From: an uncultured Stenotrophomonas sp.
Lineage (GTDB): Bacteria > Pseudomonadota > Gammaproteobacteria > Xanthomonadales > Xanthomonadaceae
Direction of reading: 5' to 3'
Assembly (NCBI GenBank): GCA_900078405.1
Contig: FLTS01000001.1
Coordinates: 1,202,626-1,266,625, forward strand
Length of the DNA stretch: 64,000 nt
The translations under genes and the position numbers were made by a program. This document shows positions 8,326-16,499 of the stretch, piece after piece. The notes under the pieces were generated by a model. That model had not been told where the DNA came from, searched no databases, and saw only the letters and a list, made by a program, of their open reading frames with translations. Each line of letters starts with the position of its first letter. Position 1 is the stretch's first letter.

Positions 8326-9504
8326 TCAGAGCACCGCGTAGTTCAGCAGCGGCTTGACCGTGCCCCACTCCTTGCAGCTCGGACACTGCCAATGGTGGGT
8401 TCGCGCACCGAAGCCGCAGCGGGTGCAGCGGTAGGCCGGATTGCGCACCAATAGCTGGTCGGTGATGTGCTTCAAGTCCTGCAGCGTCGCCACCGGATCG
8501 GCACCCTCGGCCAAGGTCAGGTCGATCAGCGCCGACTCGCCACGCACCGACGGCCGGTCCTTCAACTGGCGGCCCAGGTAGGCACGGGCCGGGCCGGTCC
8601 CCTCCTGTTCCTCCATCAACCGTGCCAGCCCCAGCACCGGGGCAATGCCACGATAGTGCTCGGTCATTTCCGCAAGGAAAGCCCGTGCGCCGGCCAGGTC
8701 ACCGACGTTGCGGTAGTTCTTCAGCAGCTGCGGCAGGATTTCCGGTAGGTAATCCGGGTCGTTGCGCGCGGCGCGCTCGAAGGCACGCACCGCGGCCTCA
8801 TCGTTGCCGAAGTCGCTTTCCAGCCGACCTTCGATGATGCCCGCGCGCACGCTCATCGCATCGGCGGCGTTGGCGCGCTCGATGGCCGCACGCGCGTCGT
8901 CCAGGCGCCCGGCGGCGCGATAGCGCTCGGCCAGCTCGCACTCGAACTGGCCAACCAGCTTGCCCATCGGCTCGTCGGTGACCTGCTCGTAGCGGGTGGC
9001 GTTCTCGATCGCCTTTTCCCAGTCACGCTCGGCCTGGTAGATGCCGATCAGGTGCTTGAGCGCCTGCGGCGCCCGTTCGTCGATGCGCGCAAGGTCGGTG
9101 AAAACGGTCTCGGCGCGGTCGAGCAGGCCCGACTTCATGTAGTCCTCGCCCAATGCCAGCAATGCCTGCACGCGCTGCGCATCGGACAGGTCGTTGCGGT
9201 TCGCCAGCCCCTGGTGCAGGCGGATGGCCCGGTCCACCTCACCGCGGCGGCGGAACAGGTGGCCGAGCGCGAGCTGGGTCTCGAAGGTTTCCTTGTCCAG
9301 CTCGGCAATGTGCAGGAACAGCTCGATGGCCTTGTCCGGCTGCTCGTTGAGCAGATAGTTCAGGCCACGGAAGTAGGTGCTCGACAGGCGACTGACCTGG
9401 CTTTCGCTGTGCCGCTGCCCGCCGCGCCGGCCGATCACCCAGCCGCACAGCGCCGCGATCGGCAGGAACAGGAAGAACCAGAACCATTCACTGATGAAGG
9501 CCAT
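8326..9504 (-). CDS. lapB: Lipopolysaccharide assembly protein LapB (YciM)
   Basis: A 392-residue inner-membrane protein: one N-terminal membrane anchor (about residues 5-25), a long array of TPR helices facing the cytoplasm (about 35-340), and a C-terminal rubredoxin-like metal knuckle with CTRCG and CPSC (about 360-380). LapB directs LpxC to FtsH for degradation and so balances LPS and phospholipid synthesis. Length matches E. coli LapB (389). It lies 6 nt after lapA and 3 nt before the WbpL-like gene, so LPS control and O-antigen initiation are probably co-expressed here. Confidence 0.94.
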   Translation of the reverse strand: MAFISEWFWFFLFLPIAALCGWVIGRRGGQRHSESQVSRLSSTYFRGLNYLLNEQPDKAIELFLHIAELDKETFETQLALGHLFRRRGEVDRAIRLHQGLANRNDLSDAQRVQALLALGEDYMKSGLLDRAETVFTDLARIDERAPQALKHLIGIYQAERDWEKAIENATRYEQVTDEPMGKLVGQFECELAERYRAAGRLDDARAAIERANAADAMSVRAGIIEGRLESDFGNDEAAVRAFERAARNDPDYLPEILPQLLKNYRNVGDLAGARAFLAEMTEHYRGIAPVLGLARLMEEQEGTGPARAYLGRQLKDRPSVRGESALIDLTLAEGADPVATLQDLKHITDQLLVRNPAYRCTRCGFGARTHHWQCPSCKEWGTVKPLLNYAVL

Positions 9505-9510
9505 CGTCGG

Positions 9511-9795
9511 TCAGCGTCCGTCGAAAGGAGAAGGAGCCTGCGCTGCCTGCGCGGGCGCTACAGCCGCCTTGCTGGCACGCCGCAGCCTGGCATAAAGCGG
9601 AACCACCAAACCGGCCACCACCATGCCGCCGCCCAGCAAGGCGCCCAACAGCAACGAGGCGATGATCGCGATGCCCGAAGTGGTCTTCAGCGACCAGAAC
9701 GCCAGGCTGATTTCGACAGGTTGCGAATTCAACGCACCTATCACCAGGCCACCGACCAGAACGGCCAGCAGCAGCAACAATCGGACAGCCTTCAT
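9511..9795 (-). CDS. lapA: Lipopolysaccharide assembly protein LapA
   Basis: A 94-residue protein with two membrane helices (about residues 3-22 and 40-68) joined by the short segment LNSQPVEISLAFW, the LapA-domain hallmark, then a basic cytoplasmic tail rich in Ala and Pro. LapA pairs with LapB in regulating LPS synthesis. The ihfB-lapA-lapB order is common in gammaproteobacteria. It is followed by lapB after 6 nt. Confidence 0.92.
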   Translation of the reverse strand: MKAVRLLLLLAVLVGGLVIGALNSQPVEISLAFWSLKTTSGIAIIASLLLGALLGGGMVVAGLVVPLYARLRRASKAAVAPAQAAQAPSPFDGR

Positions 9796-9873
9796 GCGGC
9801 GGCCTGCTCCCTGTTCACCAAGCCTCTAGCTTAGCGGCCCCGGCGCGAATCCGCAGCAGCGGATTGCATCGAC

Positions 9874-10179
9874 TCAGGCGGACTCGCCTTCCTGCGGCAC
9901 GACGTCGTTGACGCGCTCGCGCAACTCCTTGCCCGGCTTGAAATGCGGCACGTGCTTGCCCGGCAATGCCACCGAATCACCCGTCTTCGGGTTGCGGCCC
10001 AGCCGCGGCGGCCGGTAATGCAGGGAAAAACTGCCGAAACCACGAATCTCGATGCGGTCGCCGGCAGCCAGCGCCCCACCCATCATTTCCAGCAACGACT
10101 TCACTGCCAGGTCGACGTCGTCGGCCTTCAGGTGGCCCTGGCGGTGCGCAAGGATTTCGATCAACTCGGATTTGGTCAT
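9874..10179 (-). CDS. ihfB: Integration host factor subunit beta
   Basis: A 101-residue DNA-bending protein of the HU/IHF family, which pairs with IhfA to bend DNA in transcription, replication and recombination. The N-terminal [11 protein letters not shown], the DNA-binding arm with RNPKTGDSV (about residues 62-70) and the central [10 protein letters not shown] are intact. Length is normal. It follows rpsA on the same strand, separated by a hairpin that may reduce read-through, and precedes lapA by 78 nt. Confidence 0.96.
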   Translation of the reverse strand: MTKSELIEILAHRQGHLKADDVDLAVKSLLEMMGGALAAGDRIEIRGFGSFSLHYRPPRLGRNPKTGDSVALPGKHVPHFKPGKELRERVNDVVPQEGESA

Positions 10180-10212
10180 CGCGAACCCGTCACGGAAATT
10201 TCATGCCCTGAA

Positions 10213-10238
10213 ACGGCCCGGACTGATGTCCGGGCCGT
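10213..10238 (-). terminator. Hairpin between rpsA and ihfB
   Basis: A perfect 11-bp stem (ACGGCCCGGAC / GTCCGGGCCGT) with a 4-nt loop. On the minus strand it is followed only by TTTC, so termination is probably partial. That fits a high level of S1 with lower read-through into ihfB. Confidence 0.65.
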
Positions 10239-10269
10239 CCAGTTCACAACTGCGGCAAAACCGGGCCGA

Positions 10270-11961
10270 TTACTCGGACTTGTTGCCGTTCAACTGCGCA
10301 CGCAGCAGCGCACCGAGGCTGGTGGTGCCCGTGGCGGCTTCGGTCGAGGTCTTGTTGAACTCGGCCAGCGCTTCAGCGGTTTCGGCTTCGTCCTTGGCCT
10401 TGATCGACAGCTGCAGGGTACGGCCCTTGCGGTCCATGCCCACGAACTTGGCTTCGATCTTGTCGCCGACCTTCAGGTGCTGCGAGGCATCGTCCACGCG
10501 GTCGTAGCTGATGTCGCGGGCCGACACGTAGCCTTCGATACCATCGGCCAGTTCGACCACGGCGCCCTTGGCGTCGACTTCCTTGACCACGCCCTCGACC
10601 TTGGAGCCCTTCGGGTTGGCAGCCATGTACTGGCCGAACGGGTCCTGCTCCAGCTGCTTGACGCCCAGCGAGATGCGCTCGCGTTCCGGATCGACCGCCA
10701 GCACCACGGCGTCCAGCGTGTCGCCCTTCTTGAAGTTGCGCACGATGTCTTCGCCGGTGGTGTTCCAGCTGATGTCGGACAGGTGCACCAGGCCATCGAT
10801 GCCGCCGTCCAGGCCGATGAAGATGCCGAAGTCGGTGATCGACTTGATGGCGCCGCGGACCTTGTCGCCACGCTTGAAGTTGGTGGCGAACTCTTCCCAC
10901 GGGTTCTGGCCAACCTGCTTCATGCCCAGCGAGATGCGGCGACGCTCTTCGTCCACGTCCAGCACCATCACTTCGACTTCGTCACCGACCTGCACGACCT
11001 TGGACGGGTTGACGTTCTTGTTGGTCCAGTCCATCTCGGACACGTGCACCAGGCCTTCCACGCCCGGCTCGATCTCGACGAATGCGCCGTAATCGGTGAC
11101 GTTGGAGACCTTGCCGAACACGCGGCTGTTGGCCGGGTAGCGGCGCGAGATGTTGTCCCACGGATCCTCGCCCAGCTGCTTCAGACCCAGCGAGACGCGG
11201 TTGCGCTCACGGTCGAACTTCAGCACGCGCACGTCCAGCTCGTCGCCGACGTTCACGACTTCGGACGGATGGCGCACGCGCTTCCATGCCATGTCGGTGA
11301 TGTGCAGCAGGCCGTCGATGCCACCCAGGTCCACGAACGCGCCGTAGTCGGTCAGGTTCTTGACCACGCCCTTCAGGATCGCGCCTTCCTGCAGCTTGTC
11401 CATCAGCTGCTCGCGCTCTTCCGAGTGCTCGCTCTCGACGACGGCGCGGCGGGAAACGACCACGTTGTTGCGCTTGCGGTCCAGCTTGATGAGCTTGAAC
11501 TCCAGCTCCTTGCCTTCCAGGTAGGCCGGGTCGCGCACCGGGCGCACATCGACCAGCGAACCGGGCAGGAAGGCGCGGACATCCTTGATGTCCACGGTGA
11601 AACCACCCTTGACCTTGCCGCTGATGCGGCCGGTGATGGTCTCGTTCTTTTCCAACGCTTCTTCCAGCTCGTCCCACACCATCGCGCGCTTGGCCTTCTC
11701 GCGCGACAGGACGGTTTCGCCGAAGCCGTTCTCGATGGAGTCCAAGGCAACCTTCACCTGGTCGCCCACGCCCACGTCGATCTCGCCAGCGTCGTTACGG
11801 AACTGTTCGATCGGCACGATGCCTTCGGACTTCAGGCCGGCGTTGACGACCACCACGTCGCCGCGGACGTCGACCACGGTGCCGACGACGATGGCGCCCG
11901 GCTTCAGCTTGGCCAGGTTGGCTTGGCTGGCTTCAAACAGTTCTGCAAATGATTCGGTCAT
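10270..11961 (-). CDS. rpsA: 30S ribosomal protein S1
   Basis: A 563-residue RNA-binding protein that recruits mRNA to the small ribosomal subunit. Six S1 repeats can be read, each with a segment like [10 protein letters not shown] or [12 protein letters not shown] followed by GLVHVS/GLLHIT. Length matches other gammaproteobacterial S1 (about 557-565). The ATG at 11961 gives the conserved N-terminus [10 protein letters not shown]; the open frame continues upstream only through non-coding leader. cmk is 193 nt upstream on the same strand, the classical cmk-rpsA-ihfB order. S1 often represses its own translation through the leader, but I see no clear structure there. Confidence 0.97.
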   Translation of the reverse strand: MTESFAELFEASQANLAKLKPGAIVVGTVVDVRGDVVVVNAGLKSEGIVPIEQFRNDAGEIDVGVGDQVKVALDSIENGFGETVLSREKAKRAMVWDELEEALEKNETITGRISGKVKGGFTVDIKDVRAFLPGSLVDVRPVRDPAYLEGKELEFKLIKLDRKRNNVVVSRRAVVESEHSEEREQLMDKLQEGAILKGVVKNLTDYGAFVDLGGIDGLLHITDMAWKRVRHPSEVVNVGDELDVRVLKFDRERNRVSLGLKQLGEDPWDNISRRYPANSRVFGKVSNVTDYGAFVEIEPGVEGLVHVSEMDWTNKNVNPSKVVQVGDEVEVMVLDVDEERRRISLGMKQVGQNPWEEFATNFKRGDKVRGAIKSITDFGIFIGLDGGIDGLVHLSDISWNTTGEDIVRNFKKGDTLDAVVLAVDPERERISLGVKQLEQDPFGQYMAANPKGSKVEGVVKEVDAKGAVVELADGIEGYVSARDISYDRVDDASQHLKVGDKIEAKFVGMDRKGRTLQLSIKAKDEAETAEALAEFNKTSTEAATGTTSLGALLRAQLNGNKSE

Positions 11962-12154
11962 TGGATTTACTCGGTTGAACACATTGGACGACGGGGTGTT
12001 GCGGATACCCGTGCCGTCCAGCCTGTTGTGCGACCCCGTGCGGGCGGCCGCGTGGAATGGAAATACCCGCCACGCACCATTGCGCAGCGGGGCTGTTGCA
12101 ACATCATTGGCACGACTGCGGCCGATGGGCTGGCCGCGTTCCACACTGCCCGGC

Positions 12155-12832
12155 TCAGGCTTCCTTGGCGGAAACCAGGCCCAACACCCTGGCAACGACG
12201 TCGTCGATGCCGATACCGCTGGTGTCGATGAGGACGGCGTCATCGGCCGGCCTCAGGGGCGCCACTGCACGCTGTGCATCACGGGCGTCGCGGGCCATGA
12301 TCTCGCGCAGGAGGTCGCCAAAGTTAACCGAAACTCCTTTTTCCTTCAACTGTTTATGACGCCTGTGCGCCCGTTCTTCGGCGCTGGCGGTCAGGAAAAC
12401 CTTGAATGGGGCATCCGGGAAGATCACCGTACCCATGTCGCGACCATCGGCGACCAGCCCCGGCAGCATCCTGAATGCGCGCTGCCGCTCTTTCAGCGCA
12501 GCCCGTACCTCGGGGATGGCGGCAATCGCCGAGGCCAGCGCACCGGTGGTTTCCAGCCGCAATTCGTCGGTGGCGTCGGTGTCGTTGACCAGCACCCGCA
12601 GGCTCTCGCCCTGCTCGGTGAAACGGACCCGGGTGTCGAAAGTGCAGCGCACCAGCGCCGAGGCGTCCGAGGTGTCGATGCCGGCCCAACTGGCTGCCAC
12701 GCCCACCGCCCGGTACAGCGCCCCCGAGTCCAGGTAGTTCCAGCCAAGCCGGCGCGCGATGATGCGGCTGACGGTACCCTTGCCGGCGCCGGACGGGCCG
12801 TCGATGGTGAGAACGGGGGGGAGTTGGCTCAT
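12155..12832 (-). CDS. cmk: Cytidylate kinase
   Basis: A 225-residue (d)CMP kinase using ATP to make (d)CDP. The P-loop GPSGAGKGT is at residues 12-20, followed by [11 protein letters not shown]; the NMP-binding and lid segments [12 protein letters not shown] and [10 protein letters not shown] are present. The ATG at 12832 gives the standard N-terminus; the open frame extends 27 codons further without any conserved features. First gene of the cmk-rpsA-ihfB block; divergent from rpmJ, with 212 nt between them. Confidence 0.95.
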   Translation of the reverse strand: MSQLPPVLTIDGPSGAGKGTVSRIIARRLGWNYLDSGALYRAVGVAASWAGIDTSDASALVRCTFDTRVRFTEQGESLRVLVNDTDATDELRLETTGALASAIAAIPEVRAALKERQRAFRMLPGLVADGRDMGTVIFPDAPFKVFLTASAEERAHRRHKQLKEKGVSVNFGDLLREIMARDARDAQRAVAPLRPADDAVLIDTSGIGIDDVVARVLGLVSAKEA

Positions 12833-13044
12833 CTGCAGCCTGCCGTTGATTCGGGAATCGGGCATTCTAGCGCCTCGCCCGGGCACCCCACCGCCCTGGC
12901 ACCATGCAACCACTTGAACCAGCGTGGAAATACCCGGTAGAATGCCCGGCTTGAACGAGCGTCAACCTGCCGAGCGCCAATCTGGCATGCCTGCGACAAC
13001 GCTCCTACCAGAAAGAACTCCCAAGATATCTGCCGAGGTATGCC

Positions 13045-13170
13045 ATGAAAGTCCTGTCCTCCCTGAAGTCGGCCAAGACCCGCCACCGCGACTGCAAGGT
13101 CGTGCGCCGTCGCGGCAAGATCTTCGTGATCTGCAAGTCGAACCCGCGCTTCAAGGCTCGCCAGCGCTGA
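13045..13170 (+). CDS. rpmJ: Ribosomal protein L36, zinc-independent paralogue (YkgO type)
   Basis: A 41-residue basic protein. It begins [14 protein letters not shown] and ends [12 protein letters not shown], closely matching YkgO-type L36 of the 50S subunit. Only two cysteines (residues 17 and 31) are present instead of the Cys3-His zinc ribbon of the main L36, so it belongs to the zinc-independent class. Such paralogues usually replace the zinc form under Zur control; no Zur box is obvious here. It is a single-gene unit followed by a terminator. Confidence 0.92.
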   Translation: MKVLSSLKSAKTRHRDCKVVRRRGKIFVICKSNPRFKARQR

Positions 13171-13217
13171 GCCGGGCGGCGCAAGCCGCCACTGGAATCC
13201 GCAGGGTTCCGCCCCGT

Positions 13218-13243
13218 AAAAAGCCGCCTCCGGGCGGCTTTTT
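13218..13243. terminator. Terminator after rpmJ
   Basis: An 11-bp stem (AAAAAGCCGCC / GGCGGCTTTTT) with loop TCCG, ending in a T-run on both strands. It closes the L36 transcription unit. Confidence 0.9.
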
Positions 13244-13371
13244 GCATCTGTCGCTAGTGATGGCCATCGCTTGCAGGCCAACGCGCGCGGCATCCCGGGC
13301 GGCCCCAAGCGTTTTTTTGCCGGATTTTTTGGTGTAATCGGCAGCTTGTGTCCTTACGGGGAGTAGTGACC

Positions 13372-13701
13372 ATGAAACAGACGATCCACGCCTTGACCCT
13401 GATTGCCGCCTTCGCTGCCGCACCGGCGGCGATGGCCGACACCCTGCTGATCGATCGCGCACAGGAAAAGCCGGCCGAAGCCCTGCCCGCGCGCGGCCAG
13501 TCCATGCAACAGGTCGAGGCCCGCTTCGGCGCGCCACAGGAGCGGCTGCAGCCCCGCGGCGGCCAGAAGCAACAGTGGCCAACCATCAACCGCTGGGTCT
13601 ACCCGGCCTTCACCGTCTATTTCGAGAAGCAGCGCGTGATCGACGTGGTCGCCAACCAGGCCGGGCCGCAGGAAGCGGGCCCCAGGCCCCCGATCCGCTG
13701 A
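13372..13701 (+). CDS. Small secreted protein of unknown function
   Basis: A 109-residue protein with a clear signal peptide (MKQTIHALTLIAAFAAAPAAMA, cleavage after about residue 22, split here as a description of positions 1-22). The mature part is rich in Gln, Arg and Pro and contains MQQVEARFGAPQERL and the pattern W-x-Y-P-x-F-T-V-Y-F-E, resembling small periplasmic proteins that carry an SmpA/OmlA-like fold (G-x-P followed by a Trp/Tyr strand). That resemblance is weak. A GGGGAG ribosome site sits 9 nt before the ATG at 13372. It probably has its own promoter; aguA follows 77 nt later. Confidence 0.75.
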   Translation: MKQTIHALTLIAAFAAAPAAMADTLLIDRAQEKPAEALPARGQSMQQVEARFGAPQERLQPRGGQKQQWPTINRWVYPAFTVYFEKQRVIDVVANQAGPQEAGPRPPIR

Positions 13702-13778
13702 CGCGACGTCCCGCATCCCGGCGGGAACCCAGATGACGCCCGGGCCACGGTTCGGGCATGACCGAGTATTGATCCGCA

Positions 13779-14810
13779 ATGACCGATGCACTCCGTTTCC
13801 CCGCCGAATGGGAGCCCCAGTCCGGCATCCTGATCGCCTGGCCGCACGCCGACACCGACTGGGCCGAGCGCCTGGCGGAGGTCGAGGAAACCTACATCGC
13901 GCTGGTGGCCGCCATCACCCGCTTCCAGCCGGTGTTGATCTGCGTGGCCGACGACGACATCGAAACCTATGCGGAGATACGCCTTCGCTCCAACCGCATC
14001 GACATGGAGCGCGTGCGCTTCGTCGGTGCACAGTACGATGACACCTGGCTGCGCGACTCCGGCCCGATCACCCTCAAGCGCGGCGACAGCGGTTTCCAGT
14101 TGCTGGATTTCCGCTTCACCGGCTGGGGTGGAAAATTCGAGGCCAGCCGCGACGACCAGCTGGTCGGCGTGCTGCATGAAGCCGGCACCTTCAACGACGC
14201 CGAAGTGCGCAGCATTCCGTTCGCGCTGGAAGGCGGTGCAATCGACACCGACGGCGCCGGCACCCTGTTGACCACGTGGCAGTGCCTGCACGAACGCCAT
14301 CCCGACCGCGACCGCGCATCGCTCGGCACCGACATGGCGCAGTGGCTGCGGCAGGACCGCGTGCTGTGGCTCGACCACGGCTACCTCGAAGGCGACGACA
14401 CCGACGCCCACGTGGACACGCTGGCCCGCTTCGCCTCGGCCGACAGCATCGTCTACCAGAGCTGTGACGACCCGCAGGATTCGCACTATGCCGAACTGCA
14501 GGCGATGGGCGCCGAGCTGGCGGCACTGCGCACCGCCGACGGCAGGCCCTATCGCCTGTTCCCGCTGCCGTGGGCGCAACCGGTGCTCGACGGCGGCCGG
14601 CGCCTGGCTGCCTCCTATGCCAACTTCCTGATCGTCAACGGCGCGGTGCTGATGCCGGCCTACGGCGACCCGGCCGACGATGCCGCCCGCGACGTACTGG
14701 CCCGCGCATTCCCGGGCCGCGAGATCGTGCAGGTGCCATGCCGCCCGCTGATCTGGCAGAACGGCTCGCTCCACTGTATCACCATGCAGTTGCCTGCCGG
14801 CCTGGTTTGA
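13779..14810 (+). CDS. aguA: Agmatine deiminase
   Basis: A 343-residue enzyme of the peptidyl-arginine-deiminase fold that converts agmatine to N-carbamoylputrescine and ammonia. The catalytic cysteine lies near the C-terminus in NGSLHCITMQLP (residue 333). The guanidine-binding WLRDSGP near residue 90 and the catalytic histidine region LDHGYLEGDDTDAHVD near 200-215 are present. Normal length for bacterial AguA (about 340-370). aguB follows in the same direction, 158 nt later, with a paired REP in between. Together they make putrescine from arginine-derived agmatine. Confidence 0.95.
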   Translation: MTDALRFPAEWEPQSGILIAWPHADTDWAERLAEVEETYIALVAAITRFQPVLICVADDDIETYAEIRLRSNRIDMERVRFVGAQYDDTWLRDSGPITLKRGDSGFQLLDFRFTGWGGKFEASRDDQLVGVLHEAGTFNDAEVRSIPFALEGGAIDTDGAGTLLTTWQCLHERHPDRDRASLGTDMAQWLRQDRVLWLDHGYLEGDDTDAHVDTLARFASADSIVYQSCDDPQDSHYAELQAMGAELAALRTADGRPYRLFPLPWAQPVLDGGRRLAASYANFLIVNGAVLMPAYGDPADDAARDVLARAFPGREIVQVPCRPLIWQNGSLHCITMQLPAGLV

Positions 14811-14816
14811 CACGGC

Positions 14817-14893
14817 CCTTGTAGATGCGGGGCTTGCCCCGCATGGGCTTTCCCGAGAAGGCCACATGCGGGGCAAGCCCCGCATCTACAAGG
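14817..14893. repeat. Paired inverted REP (BIME) between aguA and aguB
   Basis: Two GTAG-headed palindromes in opposite orientation: GTAGATGCGGGGCTTGCCCC at 14821 and its exact reverse complement ending at 14889, with a 21-nt linker. Each unit is itself a hairpin, and the pair can also form one long cruciform. The same family recurs at 26682-26756. Confidence 0.9.
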
Positions 14894-14968
14894 CGCACGA
14901 CCCTCTTCATGTCTTGCGCGAAACCTTTCGGGCACATCCTCCACACCGCACACATCTACAATGCCCGC

Positions 14969-15853
14969 ATGAACACCAAGACCCTGACCGTCGCGCTGAT
15001 CCAGGAGCGCAACCACGGCGACGCCGAATCCAATTTGGCCATCATCGAGCAGCGCGTGGCCGAAGCCGCCGCGCAGGGCGCGAAGCTGGTGCTGCTGCAG
15101 GAACTGCACAACGGGCCGTACTTCTGCCAGCACGAGTCGGTGGACGAGTTCGACCTGGCCGAGCCGATCCCCGGCCCCAGCACCGAGCGCCTCGGCGTGC
15201 TGGCCCAAAAGCATGGCGTGGTGATCGTCGGCTCGCTGTTCGAGCGCCGCGCTGCCGGCCTGTACCACAACACGGCGGTGGTGTTCGAAAAGGACGGCAC
15301 GCTGCTGGGCAAGTACCGCAAGATGCACATCCCGGACGATCCGGGCTTCTACGAAAAGTTCTACTTCACCCCGGGCGACCTCGGCTTCAAGCCCATCGAC
15401 ACCTCGGTCGGCCGCCTCGGCGTGCTGGTGTGCTGGGACCAGTGGTACCCGGAAGCGGCCCGGCTGATGGCGCTGGCCGGCGCCGAACTGCTGCTCTACC
15501 CCACCGCCATCGGCTGGGACCCGGACGACGCGCAGGACGAGAAGAACCGCCAGCGCGACGCCTGGGTACTGAGCCACCGCGGCCATGCCGTGGCCAACGG
15601 CCTGCCGGTGCTGTCGTGCAACCGCGTCGGCCACGAGGCCTCACCGCTGGGTGCGTCGGGCATCCAGTTCTGGGGCAACAGCCACGTGCTCGGTCCGCAG
15701 GGCGAGTTCATCGCCGAAGCCGGCACCGAGCCGACCGTATTGGTCTGCGACGTGGACCTGCAGCGCAGCGAGCACGTGCGCCGCATCTGGCCGTTCCTGC
15801 GCGACCGCCGCATCGACGCCTACGGCGACCTGCTCAAGCGCTACATCGACTGA
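14969..15853 (+). CDS. aguB: N-carbamoylputrescine amidase
   Basis: A 294-residue nitrilase-family amidase releasing putrescine, CO2 and ammonia from N-carbamoylputrescine. The catalytic Glu-Lys-Cys triad is visible: E45 in LLQELHNGPYF, K118 in KYRKMHIPD and C155 in VLVCWDQWYPE. Length is typical (about 290). The ATG at 14969 was chosen because upstream in-frame starts fall in the REP pair. It completes the AguA-AguB agmatine route. Confidence 0.95.
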   Translation: MNTKTLTVALIQERNHGDAESNLAIIEQRVAEAAAQGAKLVLLQELHNGPYFCQHESVDEFDLAEPIPGPSTERLGVLAQKHGVVIVGSLFERRAAGLYHNTAVVFEKDGTLLGKYRKMHIPDDPGFYEKFYFTPGDLGFKPIDTSVGRLGVLVCWDQWYPEAARLMALAGAELLLYPTAIGWDPDDAQDEKNRQRDAWVLSHRGHAVANGLPVLSCNRVGHEASPLGASGIQFWGNSHVLGPQGEFIAEAGTEPTVLVCDVDLQRSEHVRRIWPFLRDRRIDAYGDLLKRYID

Positions 15854-15872
15854 ACGCCCACGTATCCTCCAT

Positions 15873-15945
15873 GCAGGAGCGACGCGAGTCGCGACCGGGC
15901 GTACCTTGCCGGGAAAGCCTCGGTCGCGACTTACGTCGCTCCTAC
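15873..15945. repeat. Paired inverted REP (GGAGCGACG family)
   Basis: Inverted arms reading CAGGAGCGACGCGAGTCGCG at 15874 and its near reverse complement ending CGTCGCTCCTAC at 15945, with a short linker. The same family is found at 48958-49025 and 53391-53457. It lies between aguB and the acetyltransferase and may act as a transcript end. Confidence 0.88.
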
Positions 15946-15968
15946 AACAGGAACAACGAGCAGACGAG

Positions 15969-16499
15969 ATGACTCTCTCCATCCGCGACGCCGTCGCCAC
16001 CGACATTCCCGCCATCACCGCGATCTATGCGGTGGAGGTCACCGGTTTCGTCAACACCTACGAATACGAGGTGCCGGACGAAGCCGAAATGTCGCGGCGC
16101 ATGGACGACACGCGCGCACGCGGCTACCCGTACCTGGCCGCCGAGCTGGATGGCAAAGTCGTCGGCTATGCCTATGCCGGCAGCTTCCGTTCCCGCGCCG
16201 CCTACCGCTGGGTGGTGGAGAACTCGGTCTATGTTGCCGCCACCGCGCAGGGACATGGCGTGGGCGCGGCACTGCTGCAGGCACTCATCGACGCCTGCGT
16301 CGCGCGCGGCTTCCGGCAGATGGTCGCGGTGATCGGCGAACCGACCAACACCGCTTCGATCAAGCTGCACGAACGTTTCGGCTTCCGCCACATCGGCAGC
16401 TTCCCCGGCATCGCGTGGAAACACGGGCGCTGGCTGGACACGGTGTTCATGCAGCGCGCGCTCGGCGATGGCACCGGCTGCTCCCCTTCCAATGAATGA
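15969..16499 (+). CDS. GNAT family N-acetyltransferase (phosphinothricin-acetyltransferase-like)
   Basis: A 176-residue acetyltransferase. The fold is recognisable from the start SIRDAVATDIPAITAIY, the strand YAYAGSFRSRAAYRW, the acetyl-CoA motif QGHGVGAALLQALI (about 97-110) and the ending FGFRHIGSFPGIAWKHGRW. These features match the Pat/YncA (methionine sulfoximine/phosphinothricin) subfamily, whose members acetylate small amines or amino-acid analogues. The true substrate is unknown. The next gene begins inside its last codons, so the two are probably co-translated. Confidence 0.85.
   Translation: MTLSIRDAVATDIPAITAIYAVEVTGFVNTYEYEVPDEAEMSRRMDDTRARGYPYLAAELDGKVVGYAYAGSFRSRAAYRWVVENSVYVAATAQGHGVGAALLQALIDACVARGFRQMVAVIGEPTNTASIKLHERFGFRHIGSFPGIAWKHGRWLDTVFMQRALGDGTGCSPSNE

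Noticed and set aside
11962..12243. N-terminal extension of ribosomal protein S1
   Set aside because: Open frame only; it overlaps the cmk end, and S1 proteins begin at MTESFAEL.
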